Below are positions 1 through 6,373 of a stretch of 7,512 nt of DNA, piece after piece. The number at the start of each line of letters is the position of its first letter. Within the stretch, counting starts at the first letter, position 1. A program made the translations under genes and the position numbers. Location: assembly GCA_964393005.1 (NCBI GenBank), contig CAYMRR010000022.1, forward strand, positions 1 through 7,512, in the 5' to 3' direction. The notes under the pieces are model-generated. The model did not search any database. It had not been told where the DNA came from and saw nothing but the letters and a program-made list of their open reading frames with translations. The DNA is from UBA5272 sp964393005 (GTDB lineage: Bacteria; Patescibacteriota; Minisyncoccia; Phycocordibacterales; UBA5272).

Positions 1-2328
1 AGATTTCTTTTTAACTCCATCAATTTCTTTTTCAAACTTGTCAAAAAGATTTACACTTTTACAAAGCTCTCCGATATTTTCTAATATTATTTTTTCTATA
101 TCTTTTTCTGTAATGTCTTTAGATACCCAGCAAGCAATATCTCTTACTATAAATGGAGTAAGAGGAAAAGCTTCATATTTAACTTCTTTATTATAATATT
201 TTTCTTCTAAACCTTTGCTGGTATTTATTTCTTCTAAATCTTTTATTAAGCTTTCAAAATCTATTTCTATTCTATTTTCTTTTTGCCTAGGATTTTTATA
301 TTCAATATAATTAATATTTTCTAATTTTAATTCTTCTTTTATTTTATTTAAAATCTCTTCTATTATGCTTTTATATTCTTTATTCTTTTTTCCGTCGTCA
401 AAAGCTATAGCTAGATTTCTTTTTTCTTTTTCTTTTCCATTTTCTAAACTAAATATATTTCCAAATTCAAAAACCTTCATTTCTCTAGTATCTAATAGTG
501 GCATATTAAAAATATTTTTTTCTATTATTTCTCCTATACCATCTGAAAGATTGGTTCGTAGCATGTTTTTATCTTGAGCTACAGATTTTATTATTTTTAT
601 ATCTCCTTTATTTCTTAAGCTATATGCCATAACTTCGCTAAAACCAGACTCTAATAAAATATTTTTAATTTTATTTTCATAATAAAGCTTTTTACTAAAA
701 ATACCTGATTTATTTAGATTTGGTAAAATACTTTCTATTTTATCTAAACCATAAACTCTGACTATTTCTTCTACTATATCTTCTTTTATTCTTAAATCCA
801 ATCTTTCACTAGGAATTTCTACTACAAATCTTTCCTCTTCCATATCATCAACCACTCTTCCAAAACCAACTATTTTGCCTTTATTAAAAAATTTCTCTAA
901 AGATTCTATTTCTGTACCATTTTCTAAATCTCGAGATGAATGCAATACTTTATTTTCTCCTAAATATATACCTACATGGTCTACTCCCTCCTCTACCCTT
1001 TCTCCTTTTTTATATTCTATTCCTTCATAATAAATTTTACCTTCTTCTGAATTCCTAAATATTAAATCTCCAAATTTTAAATTATCTTTATTTATATTTT
1101 CTCTTTTTGTAAATAAATATTTATCTATAGATACAGAAGGCATATATATTCCTTCATAAAGATAAGAAACTAAAGATGAGCAAGAAAAAGCTTCTGGAGC
1201 ATCTTCTCTCATAGAGCTTATACTTTTATATTTTTTATTTAAAACTACTTCTATTAAATTTTCTATATTTTTCTTAGGAGAAATAATTTTATAATCAAAA
1301 TCTAATTTTTTAAAAATATTTTCTACTTCTTTTTCTATAAGATTAATTCCTAAAATTTTATTTATCTCTAAAAGAGATACAGATACTTTGTATTTCCAGC
1401 TACTCTGCTTTTCTCTTGGAAAATTGTCTACAATTTCTAAAATTTTAAAATTTTCTCCTGAAGCATATTCTTTTATAAGTCTTAGAGTCTCTAAAGTTCC
1501 TATTTCTACCAAAGAGTCAGCTATACCATTTTCAAACCTTTTACTAGCATCCGTTTTAAGATTATATTTTCCTGAAGTTTTCCTTATTGAAATAGGGTTA
1601 AAATTTGCACTTTCTATTATCACTTTATTGGTATTATCTGTAATACCAGAATATTTTCCTCCTTTAATTCCAGCAAGAGCTAATACATTTTCAGAGTCTG
1701 CTATAACTAAAGTATCTTCGTTTAAATCTAAATCTCTATTATCAAGGGTTAACATTTTCTCATTCTCTTTTGCAAAACGAACTTCTAAAAACTTATTTAC
1801 CAAATTAGCATCATAAGCATGCATTGGTTTATTAAAACTAAACTGTACATAGTTGGTAATATCTACAATATTATTAATACTTTTTTCTCCTATGCTTTCA
1901 AGTCTGTACTTTATAAAGTTTGGTGAAGGAGCCACTTCTACACCCTCTACTCTTACCCCCATAAAGCGAGAGCATTCTTTTGTTTCTTGAATTTTTATAA
2001 AACTACTATTAGTTTTTTCTATATTTAAATCTTTTTTAAATTCTTCTAAATCTTGTAAAATATTTTTTAATTTAAAATCAAAAAGAGCAGCTACTTCTTT
2101 AGCTAAAAAATAGTGAGAAAGCGCATCATGAGCTCTATTTGGTAAAATATTTAAATCATAAATATAATCTATTTCTGGAATTTTACCACTTACTATTTCT
2201 TTAGGATTTTCTATTTTATTAAACTCTTCTACTTCAAAAGCATTTGTAGAAATTTTCTCTACAAACTCATTTCCCATAGGGATTTTATCTTCTATATAAT
2301 CTTGTATCCAACTGTGTAAAAACTTCAT
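1..2328 (-). CDS. pheT: Phenylalanine-tRNA ligase beta subunit with an inserted NlpC/P60 domain (3' end cut by window edge)
   Basis: PheT pairs with PheS to charge tRNA-Phe and to hydrolyse mischarged Tyr-tRNA-Phe in the cytoplasm. There are 776 codons without a stop; family comparison suggests about 40 more residues beyond position 1. Seen in order: B1 start (MKFLHSWIQDYI); a direct jump near residue 57 to LNILPNRAHDALSH, so the EMAP-II/OB domain B2 is absent; B3/B4 (about 115-300) with NIVDITNYV and KPMHAYD. The editing residues matching E. coli H265, G318, E334, T354 and A356 are all present (H170, G223, E239, T259, A261). The first part of B5 covers about 312-348, a foreign insert about 349-497, and B5 resumes with VVEIPSERLDLRIKEDIVEE. 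The core-like B6/B7 region and an FDX-ACB start (FPLTPFIVRDIACWV) follow. The ATG lies 5 bases past the pheS stop (4-base gap), so the two are co-transcribed. No Shine-Dalgarno is visible. Identity is certain; the insert is described separately. Confidence 0.97.
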   Translation of the reverse strand, partial: MKFLHSWIQDYIEDKIPMGNEFVEKISTNAFEVEEFNKIENPKEIVSGKIPEIDYIYDLNILPNRAHDALSHYFLAKEVAALFDFKLKNILQDLEEFKKDLNIEKTNSSFIKIQETKECSRFMGVRVEGVEVAPSPNFIKYRLESIGEKSINNIVDITNYVQFSFNKPMHAYDANLVNKFLEVRFAKENEKMLTLDNRDLDLNEDTLVIADSENVLALAGIKGGKYSGITDNTNKVIIESANFNPISIRKTSGKYNLKTDASKRFENGIADSLVEIGTLETLRLIKEYASGENFKILEIVDNFPREKQSSWKYKVSVSLLEINKILGINLIEKEVENIFKKLDFDYKIISPKKNIENLIEVVLNKKYKSISSMREDAPEAFSCSSLVSYLYEGIYMPSVSIDKYLFTKRENINKDNLKFGDLIFRNSEEGKIYYEGIEYKKGERVEEGVDHVGIYLGENKVLHSSRDLENGTEIESLEKFFNKGKIVGFGRVVDDMEEERFVVEIPSERLDLRIKEDIVEEIVRVYGLDKIESILPNLNKSGIFSKKLYYENKIKNILLESGFSEVMAYSLRNKGDIKIIKSVAQDKNMLRTNLSDGIGEIIEKNIFNMPLLDTREMKVFEFGNIFSLENGKEKEKRNLAIAFDDGKKNKEYKSIIEEILNKIKEELKLENINYIEYKNPRQKENRIEIDFESLIKDLEEINTSKGLEEKYYNKEVKYEAFPLTPFIVRDIACWVSKDITEKDIEKIILENIGELCKSVNLFDKFEKEIDGVKKKS
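838..1284 (-). other. NlpC/P60 (C40-like) cysteine hydrolase domain inserted in the PheT B5 domain
   Basis: Residues about 349-497 of PheT interrupt B5 between KKLDFDYKI and ERFVVEIPSERLDL, segments that are adjacent in ordinary PheT. The insert has the NlpC/P60 layout: nucleophile segment AFSCSSLVSYLYEGI (Cys383), then FGDLIF (419-424, the usual GDLVFF strand), then DHVGIYLGENKVLHSS with His451 and His463, and a closing strand KIVGFGRVV. The two histidines are 12 residues apart, as in the Cys-His-His triad of E. coli Spr. The residue before the cysteine is Ser rather than the usual Asp/Asn. The reading frame is unbroken on both sides and base composition resembles the flanks. There is no signal peptide, because the host starts with the B1 domain, so the domain should be cytosolic. 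Known family members mostly cleave cell-wall peptides or related amide bonds; the substrate here is unknown. Confidence 0.9.
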
Positions 2329-2332
2329 ATAT

Positions 2333-3121
2333 TTAAAACTGATTTATCACTCTTAAGTCTCCATTATATAAGTGGCGAATATCATTTAATCCATACTTAA
2401 GCATAACGAGCCTATCTATACCTACCCCAAAAGCAAATCCTGTATATTTGCGAGAATCTATACCACAATTTTCTAATACTTTAGGGTGGACCATACCTGC
2501 ACCCATTATTTCAATATATCCTGTATTTTTACAAATAGAGCAGCCATCTCCTTCACATTTAAAACACTTCATAGCTACTTCTAGACCAGGCTCAACAAAA
2601 GGAAAATAAGACGACCTAAATACTATATCTAAAGACTTAGAAAAAAGTTCTGAGAAAAACTTTTCTAAAACAGCTTTCAAATTTGCAAGAGAAATGTTTT
2701 CTCCAACAAGCAAACCTTCTACTTGGTGAAATTGTGCTTCATGAGTAGCGTCAGTAGCTTCATTTCGATAAACTTTTCCTGGACAAATGATTGCTATAGG
2801 AAAAACTTCAGATTCTTTTAGAGTCTCACTTTTTATACTTTTAGCTTTATCTGTCATATATTGAATCTGGACACTAGAAGTGTGTGTTCTTAAAACAGCT
2901 TTACCTAATTTTTCATCTTCTTTAAGGTTTAAGAAAAAAGTATCTTGCATATCTCTTGCAGGATGATTTTTTGGAATATTTAAAGCATCAAAATTAAACC
3001 ATTCTCTTTCTAACTCTAACCCATCTTCCACAGAAAACCCCATATTAGTAAAAATCTCAGAAATTTGAGCTATTAAAATAGAAATTGGATGCAAATGTCC
3101 TTCTTTTTTTTCTAAATTCAT
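2333..3121 (-). CDS. pheS: Phenylalanine-tRNA ligase alpha subunit, short form without the N-terminal coiled coil
   Basis: This is the catalytic class II subunit that activates phenylalanine and joins it to tRNA-Phe. At 262 residues it is much shorter than the usual 330-350. The protein begins almost directly at the catalytic core (GHLHPISILIAQI), so the N-terminal coiled-coil tRNA-binding arm is missing. Recognisable motifs are NFDALNIPKNHPARDMQDTF (43-62), LRTHTSSVQIQYM (77-89), VYRNEATDATHEAQFHQVEG (117-136, motif 2 region), SSYFPFVEPGLEV (170-182), GAGMVHPKVL (207-216) and GFAFGVGIDRLVMLKYG (228-244, motif 3 and the Phe pocket). A four-cysteine knuckle, C186-x2-C189-x4-C194-x2-C197, precedes GAGMVHP; similar knuckles occur in Firmicutes-type PheS. 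An in-frame TAA at 3131-3133 excludes a longer N-terminus. First gene of the pheS-pheT operon. Confidence 0.98.
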   Translation of the reverse strand: MNLEKKEGHLHPISILIAQISEIFTNMGFSVEDGLELEREWFNFDALNIPKNHPARDMQDTFFLNLKEDEKLGKAVLRTHTSSVQIQYMTDKAKSIKSETLKESEVFPIAIICPGKVYRNEATDATHEAQFHQVEGLLVGENISLANLKAVLEKFFSELFSKSLDIVFRSSYFPFVEPGLEVAMKCFKCEGDGCSICKNTGYIEIMGAGMVHPKVLENCGIDSRKYTGFAFGVGIDRLVMLKYGLNDIRHLYNGDLRVINQF

Positions 3122-3129
3122 AATAAAAA

Positions 3130-3138
3130 ATTATACCA
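3130..3138 (-). promoter_or_regulatory. Extended -10 promoter of pheS-pheT
   Basis: On the minus strand this reads TGG followed by a perfect TATAAT (hexamer at 3130-3135). Only 8 bases separate the hexamer from the pheS ATG at 3121, so transcription should start at or within a few bases of the ATG, giving a leaderless or near-leaderless mRNA. No good -35 box is seen (TGTTAA lies at about the right distance), which fits an extended -10 promoter. The short leader leaves no room for a T-box or attenuator. Confidence 0.65.
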
Positions 3139-3188
3139 TAAAGTGGTTTTTTTTAACATTCTAAAATTTAAGTATTAACTAATACTTG

Positions 3189-3197
3189 TGATAGAAT
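3189..3197 (+). promoter_or_regulatory. Extended -10 promoter of the glycosyltransferase gene
   Basis: TGA followed by TAGAAT (hexamer 3192-3197) matches an extended -10 box. It overlaps the first ATG of the downstream gene (3196-3198). If it is used, transcription would start near 3203-3205, so translation would have to begin at the next in-frame ATG (3217). No clear -35 box is present. The call rests on the motif and on the same pattern in the other spacers of this window. Confidence 0.4.
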
Positions 3198-4491
3198 GAG
3201 TCTATTAATTAAATATATGTTTCCAGCCCTTAAAATAGGACTCTATTTATTAAGTTTTATTGCCGTCTATATCCAAGTTTATTTCCTTGTAGTTTTTTTT
3301 GAAAATTATAAGAAAATGACTTTACATAGAGGCGCTTTGAAACTTTTTGATACCAAAGAAGAATATCCTGGAGTTACCATAGTGGTGCCTGCCTACAATG
3401 AAGGAGAAAGTGTAGCTAAAACTGTAGAATCTCTTTTAAAACTAAATTATCCTAAAGAAAAATTAAACCTTATTTTAGTAGATGACGGTAGTAAAGATAA
3501 TACTTGGGAGGTAATGAAAAGATATGAAAATCATCCACAAATAAAAATATTTACTAAACCTAATGGAGGTAAATTTAGCGCTCAAAATTTAGCCTTAGAA
3601 AATACAAAAACCCAATTCTTAGGATGCTTAGATGCTGATTCTTTGGTGCACCCTGAAGCTTTAAATAGGATTATGTATTATTTTATTAATGATCCTAAAA
3701 TCATGGCCGTAGCTCCTACTATAGTATCTAATGAAGAAAATAGTATTATTCAAAAAGCCCAAAAAACTGAATATGAAATGCAAATTTATATGAAAAAAAT
3801 GCTAAGCCTGGTAAATGCTATACATGTAACTCCAGGACCTTTTTCTATTTTTAGAAAAGAAGTATTTGATAAAATAGGCCCTTATAAACATGCTCATACT
3901 ACTGAAGATATAGAAATAGCTCTTCGTATGCAAAAAAATGGTATGAAAATAGAAAATGCTCCAGACTCTATAGTTTACACAAATACTCCAACTACAATAA
4001 AAGCTTTATACAAACAAAGAAAAAGATGGATGTATGGTTTTATAAGGAACTCATTAGATTATAAAAAATTAATCTTTAGTAAAAAATATGGAAATATTGG
4101 TTTTATTAATCTCCCTTTAAATCTTTTTTTAATAGTTTCAACTATATTTTTAGTTTCTACTATTTTATATCATTTGTATATTTATGCTGAATCTAGTTAT
4201 TTAACTATTTCAGCTATAGGTCTTAAATTCAACTTACAAGATATAAATCTAGATCCTTTCTTTATTAATATTTCTACTTTATTATTTATTTCTATAATAC
4301 TTTGGTCTTCTATAATATTTTTTTTAATAATAAGTCATAGAATGTTATATGGAAAGAGTAAAATTAGCTGGAATATAATTTGGTTTTTTATAATATATCC
4401 ATTTATTGCTCCTTTTTGGCTAATTAAAGCTTTGATTAATACGGTTAGAAATTATGAATCTAGTTGGACAAAAGAAATAGATAGTCGTTAA
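3196..4491 (+). CDS. Membrane-bound family 2 glycosyltransferase, PgaC/hyaluronan synthase-like
   Basis: This protein probably adds or polymerises sugars at the cytoplasmic face of the membrane for a surface polysaccharide; the exact sugar cannot be read from the sequence. It has 431 residues. An N-terminal membrane segment (about 13-36) precedes a GT-A domain starting at VTIVVPAYNEGE (60-71). Nucleotide-sugar and catalytic motifs are present: DDGS (96-99), DAD (146-148, metal-binding DxD), TED (236-238, general base) and QRKRW (274-278, the QxxRW motif of processive GT2 enzymes). Three further hydrophobic segments follow (about 303-326, 357-380, 391-413), an arrangement typical of PgaC/HasA-like synthases. 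The listed start is the first ATG; M8 at 3217 is a reasonable alternative because a promoter-like box overlaps the first ATG. The thioredoxin-like gene follows after 44 bases on the same strand. The family is sure, the product is not. Confidence 0.92.
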   Translation: MSLLIKYMFPALKIGLYLLSFIAVYIQVYFLVVFFENYKKMTLHRGALKLFDTKEEYPGVTIVVPAYNEGESVAKTVESLLKLNYPKEKLNLILVDDGSKDNTWEVMKRYENHPQIKIFTKPNGGKFSAQNLALENTKTQFLGCLDADSLVHPEALNRIMYYFINDPKIMAVAPTIVSNEENSIIQKAQKTEYEMQIYMKKMLSLVNAIHVTPGPFSIFRKEVFDKIGPYKHAHTTEDIEIALRMQKNGMKIENAPDSIVYTNTPTTIKALYKQRKRWMYGFIRNSLDYKKLIFSKKYGNIGFINLPLNLFLIVSTIFLVSTILYHLYIYAESSYLTISAIGLKFNLQDINLDPFFINISTLLFISIILWSSIIFFLIISHRMLYGKSKISWNIIWFFIIYPFIAPFWLIKALINTVRNYESSWTKEIDSR

Positions 4492-4501
4492 AAATATTTT
4501 C

Positions 4502-4510
4502 TGATATACT
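4502..4510 (+). promoter_or_regulatory. Extended -10 promoter of the thioredoxin-like gene
   Basis: TGA plus TATACT (hexamer 4505-4510) lies in the 44-base spacer after the glycosyltransferase. A start near 4517 would leave a leader of about 19 bases, with no Shine-Dalgarno. No -35 match is visible. The downstream gene may have its own promoter as well as read-through from the glycosyltransferase. Confidence 0.45.
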
Positions 4511-4535
4511 TTAATTAAATTAAAAATAAATTTAT

Positions 4536-5234
4536 ATGCAAAAAAAAGATTGGGTTAGATATATATTAGTATTTATAATTACTTTGGCTTTGTTTTTAAC
4601 TTCTACATGGCTTTCTTCTTATTTAAATAATAAAAAAATAACTAATTTAAAAGAATTACAAGATAAAATATCTATAGATATTTTATCTTCAGAAACCCAA
4701 TTTCAGCTCCTGCAAGAATTTTCTTGTAAAGATGTATCAGCTGCCACCCTTTCTAGTGAGCTAAATTCTTTAGCAGAAAAAATAACCTATGGAGAGCAAA
4801 ATATTAATAAGAAAAAAGATATACAGGATTTAAAAAAATACTATACTCTTCTTGAAATAAAAGACTATTTACTTATGCAAAAAATAAAAGAAAAATGTAA
4901 TGTCCCTATTGTTCCTATTTTTTATTTTTATACCACTAAAGAGAATTGTTCTAATTGCGTAAAAGAGTCTGCGGTTCTTAATAGGCTACGCCAAAAATAT
5001 CCTGAAATAAGAGTCTATTCTTTTGACTATAATCTAGACCTTTCAGTTATGAAGACTCTTATACAAACTTTTGGAATAGAGGATACAAAACTTCCTGCTT
5101 TATATATGAATGATAGTCTTTATACCGGCTTTGTATCTGAAGAAGAAATTTTAGAAATTTTACCAGAACTTTTAGAATATAAACTCGAAAGAGAAGAAAT
5201 AAATAAAGATAGTCTAGATATAGAAGAAGATTAG
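4536..5234 (+). CDS. Membrane-anchored thioredoxin-fold protein with a CSNC active site
   Basis: This is a 232-residue protein whose visible parts suggest an extracytoplasmic thiol-disulfide role. A positively charged start (MQKKDWVR) and one hydrophobic segment (about 9-28) form a signal anchor. A helical linker rich in Lys, Glu and Leu follows (about 33-120), with a cysteine at 64 and another at 121. The thioredoxin-like domain begins around PIFYFYTT (127-134), with C138-S-N-C141 at the start of the first helix and a likely cis-proline at P187 (KLPALYMN). The C-terminus is acidic. Proteins with an anchor, a linker and a degenerate-looking thioredoxin domain are common in Patescibacteria as I know them, but I cannot name a characterised orthologue. 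It is the last gene before a strong terminator. Its partner protein is unknown. Confidence 0.8.
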   Translation: MQKKDWVRYILVFIITLALFLTSTWLSSYLNNKKITNLKELQDKISIDILSSETQFQLLQEFSCKDVSAATLSSELNSLAEKITYGEQNINKKKDIQDLKKYYTLLEIKDYLLMQKIKEKCNVPIVPIFYFYTTKENCSNCVKESAVLNRLRQKYPEIRVYSFDYNLDLSVMKTLIQTFGIEDTKLPALYMNDSLYTGFVSEEEILEILPELLEYKLEREEINKDSLDIEED

Positions 5235-5240
5235 TCTAAC

Positions 5241-5274
5241 AATAAAACCTCTATAAAATTATAGAGGTTTTATT
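5241..5274. terminator. Bidirectional intrinsic terminator
   Basis: There is a perfect inverted repeat of 16 bases, AATAAAACCTCTATAA (5241-5256) and its complement (5259-5274), separated by two bases; in practice the innermost pairs open to form the loop. Each arm ends in a T-rich run on its own strand (TTTTATTATTTT on plus, TTTTATTGTT on minus). It begins 6 bases after the thioredoxin-like gene stop and 6 bases beyond the tRNA-Thr 3' end, so it can stop both converging transcripts. Confidence 0.88.
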
Positions 5275-5280
5275 ATTTTG

Positions 5281-5353
5281 AGCCACTTGTCAGGCTCGAA
5301 CTGACGACCTACGGTTTACAAAACCGTTGCTCTTCCAACTGAGCTAAAGTGGC
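5281..5353 (-). tRNA. tRNA-Thr, anticodon TGT
   Basis: All arms fold in the minus strand: acceptor GCCACTT/AAGTGGC, D arm GCTC/GAGC with loop AGTTGGAA, anticodon arm ACGGT/ACCGT with loop TTTGTAA (anticodon TGT, reading ACA and other Thr codons), five-base variable loop, and T arm GTCAG/CTGAC with loop TTCGAGC. The total is 73 bases with U at the discriminator position. The following bases are CAA, so the CCA end is not encoded and must be added by a nucleotidyltransferase. The gene is convergent with the thioredoxin-like gene and lies downstream of the unknown membrane protein gene. Confidence 0.96.
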
Positions 5354-5377
5354 TAATATTTCCCAATCTTATAAAAG

Positions 5378-5405
5378 ATTTTATCACAAAACTCTATTTT
5401 TACAA
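5378..5405 (-). promoter_or_regulatory. Promoter of tRNA-Thr
   Basis: On the minus strand, a -35-like TTGTAA (5400-5405), a 16-base spacer and an extended -10 TGA-TAAAAT (hexamer 5378-5383) precede the tRNA. Transcription would start near 5371, about 18 bases before the mature 5' end, leaving a short leader for RNase P to remove. The -35 box abuts the stop of the upstream gene, so read-through from the rpsB-tsf block is also possible. Confidence 0.55.
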
Positions 5406-5410
5406 AACTA

Positions 5411-5842
5411 TTAATTATCTGTATTAATAGAGCTTGAAGAACTTATGGCTTCTATAGTCTCCTCTCTCTCTTCATCTATCTCTCTTTTATATTTTTTAAG
5501 ATGAGACCAAAAATGTGGTACAGATTTTTTATCTCTAACTACTTCTGTAACGAATTTATTTCTACTTTCTGTGTAAAGCTTTTCTGAAAAAGTGCTGATC
5601 TTAGATATTAGTCTAACCCAAAAGTGTAAAATATTTTGATAAGCTATTTTTATTAAAGAAGAAATCTTTTTAAGGGCAAACTTTATTATATTAATAATAA
5701 AGTCTAAAAACTTTTCATGACCATTATAAGAACTATTATAATGGTCTGGGTGTTTATTTAAATACAACACTCTACTATAAATCAAAACTCCAGCTACTAA
5801 AAATAGTGCTAAAGAGAGTGTTGTATAAATTATGCCTAACAT
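5411..5842 (-). CDS. Unknown single-pass membrane protein downstream of tsf
   Basis: I do not recognise this 143-residue protein. It has one hydrophobic N-terminal segment (about 3-25, IIYTTLSLALFLVAGVLIYS), then a basic amphipathic region rich in Lys, Ile and Phe (about 43-95) that may lie along the membrane. A short motif-like stretch (VPHFWSHLKKYKREIDEERE, 108-127) precedes a Glu/Ser-rich tail. With few charges before the membrane segment, the orientation is uncertain. The gene starts 40 bases after the tsf stop on the same strand, with no terminator between, so it probably shares the rpsB-tsf transcript. The start has no Shine-Dalgarno, like its neighbours. It looks like a real gene because of its protein-like composition, a full-length open frame and tight packing. 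Its function is unknown. Confidence 0.75.
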   Translation of the reverse strand: MLGIIYTTLSLALFLVAGVLIYSRVLYLNKHPDHYNSSYNGHEKFLDFIINIIKFALKKISSLIKIAYQNILHFWVRLISKISTFSEKLYTESRNKFVTEVVRDKKSVPHFWSHLKKYKREIDEEREETIEAISSSSSINTDN

Positions 5843-5882
5843 GTTTATTAATATTAAATCAACTAAAAGTAGTTATCGTACT

Positions 5883-6356
5883 TTAAATTGCATATCTCAC
5901 AAATCTTGTAACTTTGGTATTTTCTCCAAATTTTTGTACAAGAGCTTCTATTTTTTGTCCAATAGTTACAGAAGGATCTTTAATAAAAGCTTGCTTAAGT
6001 AAAGCTGTATCTTCCCCTTCTCCATCTTCATTATCTATTGAAGTAGGATTCATAGCTACTACATGAAAAGCTATTTCATTAGCTAAAATCTTAAACTCTT
6101 CATTTTTAGAAACAAAATCTGTCTCACACATTAATTCTACCATAGCAGCTGCAGCTCCTTCATTATAGATATATACACCGATAACTCCAGCTCCTAAATC
6201 TCTATCTCCTTTTTTTTCGGCTACTATTTTAGCTTTTTCAGATAAAATAGCTAAAGCTTTTTCTTTGTCACCAGCCGCTTCTTCTAGCGCTTTTTTAATT
6301 TCTCCTAGTGATAAATGAGTTTCTTCTCTTAATTCTTTTATTATTTCTGTATTCAT
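5883..6356 (-). CDS. tsf: Elongation factor Ts, minimal form
   Basis: EF-Ts exchanges GDP for GTP on EF-Tu during translation. The product has 157 residues, against about 283 in E. coli and 196 in Thermus. The N-terminal UBA-like domain covers about 1-45 (IIKELREETHLSLGEIKKAL), where the usual TGAGMMDCKKAL signature is diverged although the KKALEEA helix and GD turn are kept. One core subdomain follows, containing MVELMCETDFVSKNEEF (72-88). D80 and F81 in TDFV match the E. coli residues that disturb the EF-Tu magnesium site. It ends with VTRFVRYAI, so the second core subdomain and the coiled-coil insertion of the E. coli protein are absent. The stop is clean, so this is a short family member rather than a broken gene. 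It lies 17 bases downstream of rpsB, in the classic rpsB-tsf order. Confidence 0.96.
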   Translation of the reverse strand: MNTEIIKELREETHLSLGEIKKALEEAAGDKEKALAILSEKAKIVAEKKGDRDLGAGVIGVYIYNEGAAAAMVELMCETDFVSKNEEFKILANEIAFHVVAMNPTSIDNEDGEGEDTALLKQAFIKDPSVTIGQKIEALVQKFGENTKVTRFVRYAI

Positions 6357-6373
6357 GATTTATTTTATATTCT

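Noticed and set aside
838..1284. The PheT insertion as an intein
   Set aside because: There is no Cys/Ser at the left junction, no HN-Cys/Ser/Thr at the right junction and no HINT block motifs. The Cys/His pattern instead fits NlpC/P60.
838..1284. The PheT insertion as an assembly chimera of two genes
   Set aside because: The frame stays open across both junctions, base composition matches, and B5 is completed precisely after the insert. A chimera would be unlikely to preserve all of this. Read support could not be checked.
365..1816. Plus-strand open frames (365-577 and 1388-1816)
   Set aside because: They lie antisense to clearly conserved pheT sequence and encode low-complexity Ser/Phe/Ile-rich peptides without family features.
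3122..3195. T-box or other riboswitch before pheST
   Set aside because: The spacer is only 74 bases and the best promoter leaves no leader; no stem or T-box sequence is visible.
5365..5380. Inverted repeat AATCTT-ATAA-AAGATT as a terminator between the unknown gene and tRNA-Thr
   Set aside because: The 6-base stem is A+T-rich with one G-C pair, lacks a T-run on the minus strand and overlaps the likely tRNA promoter.
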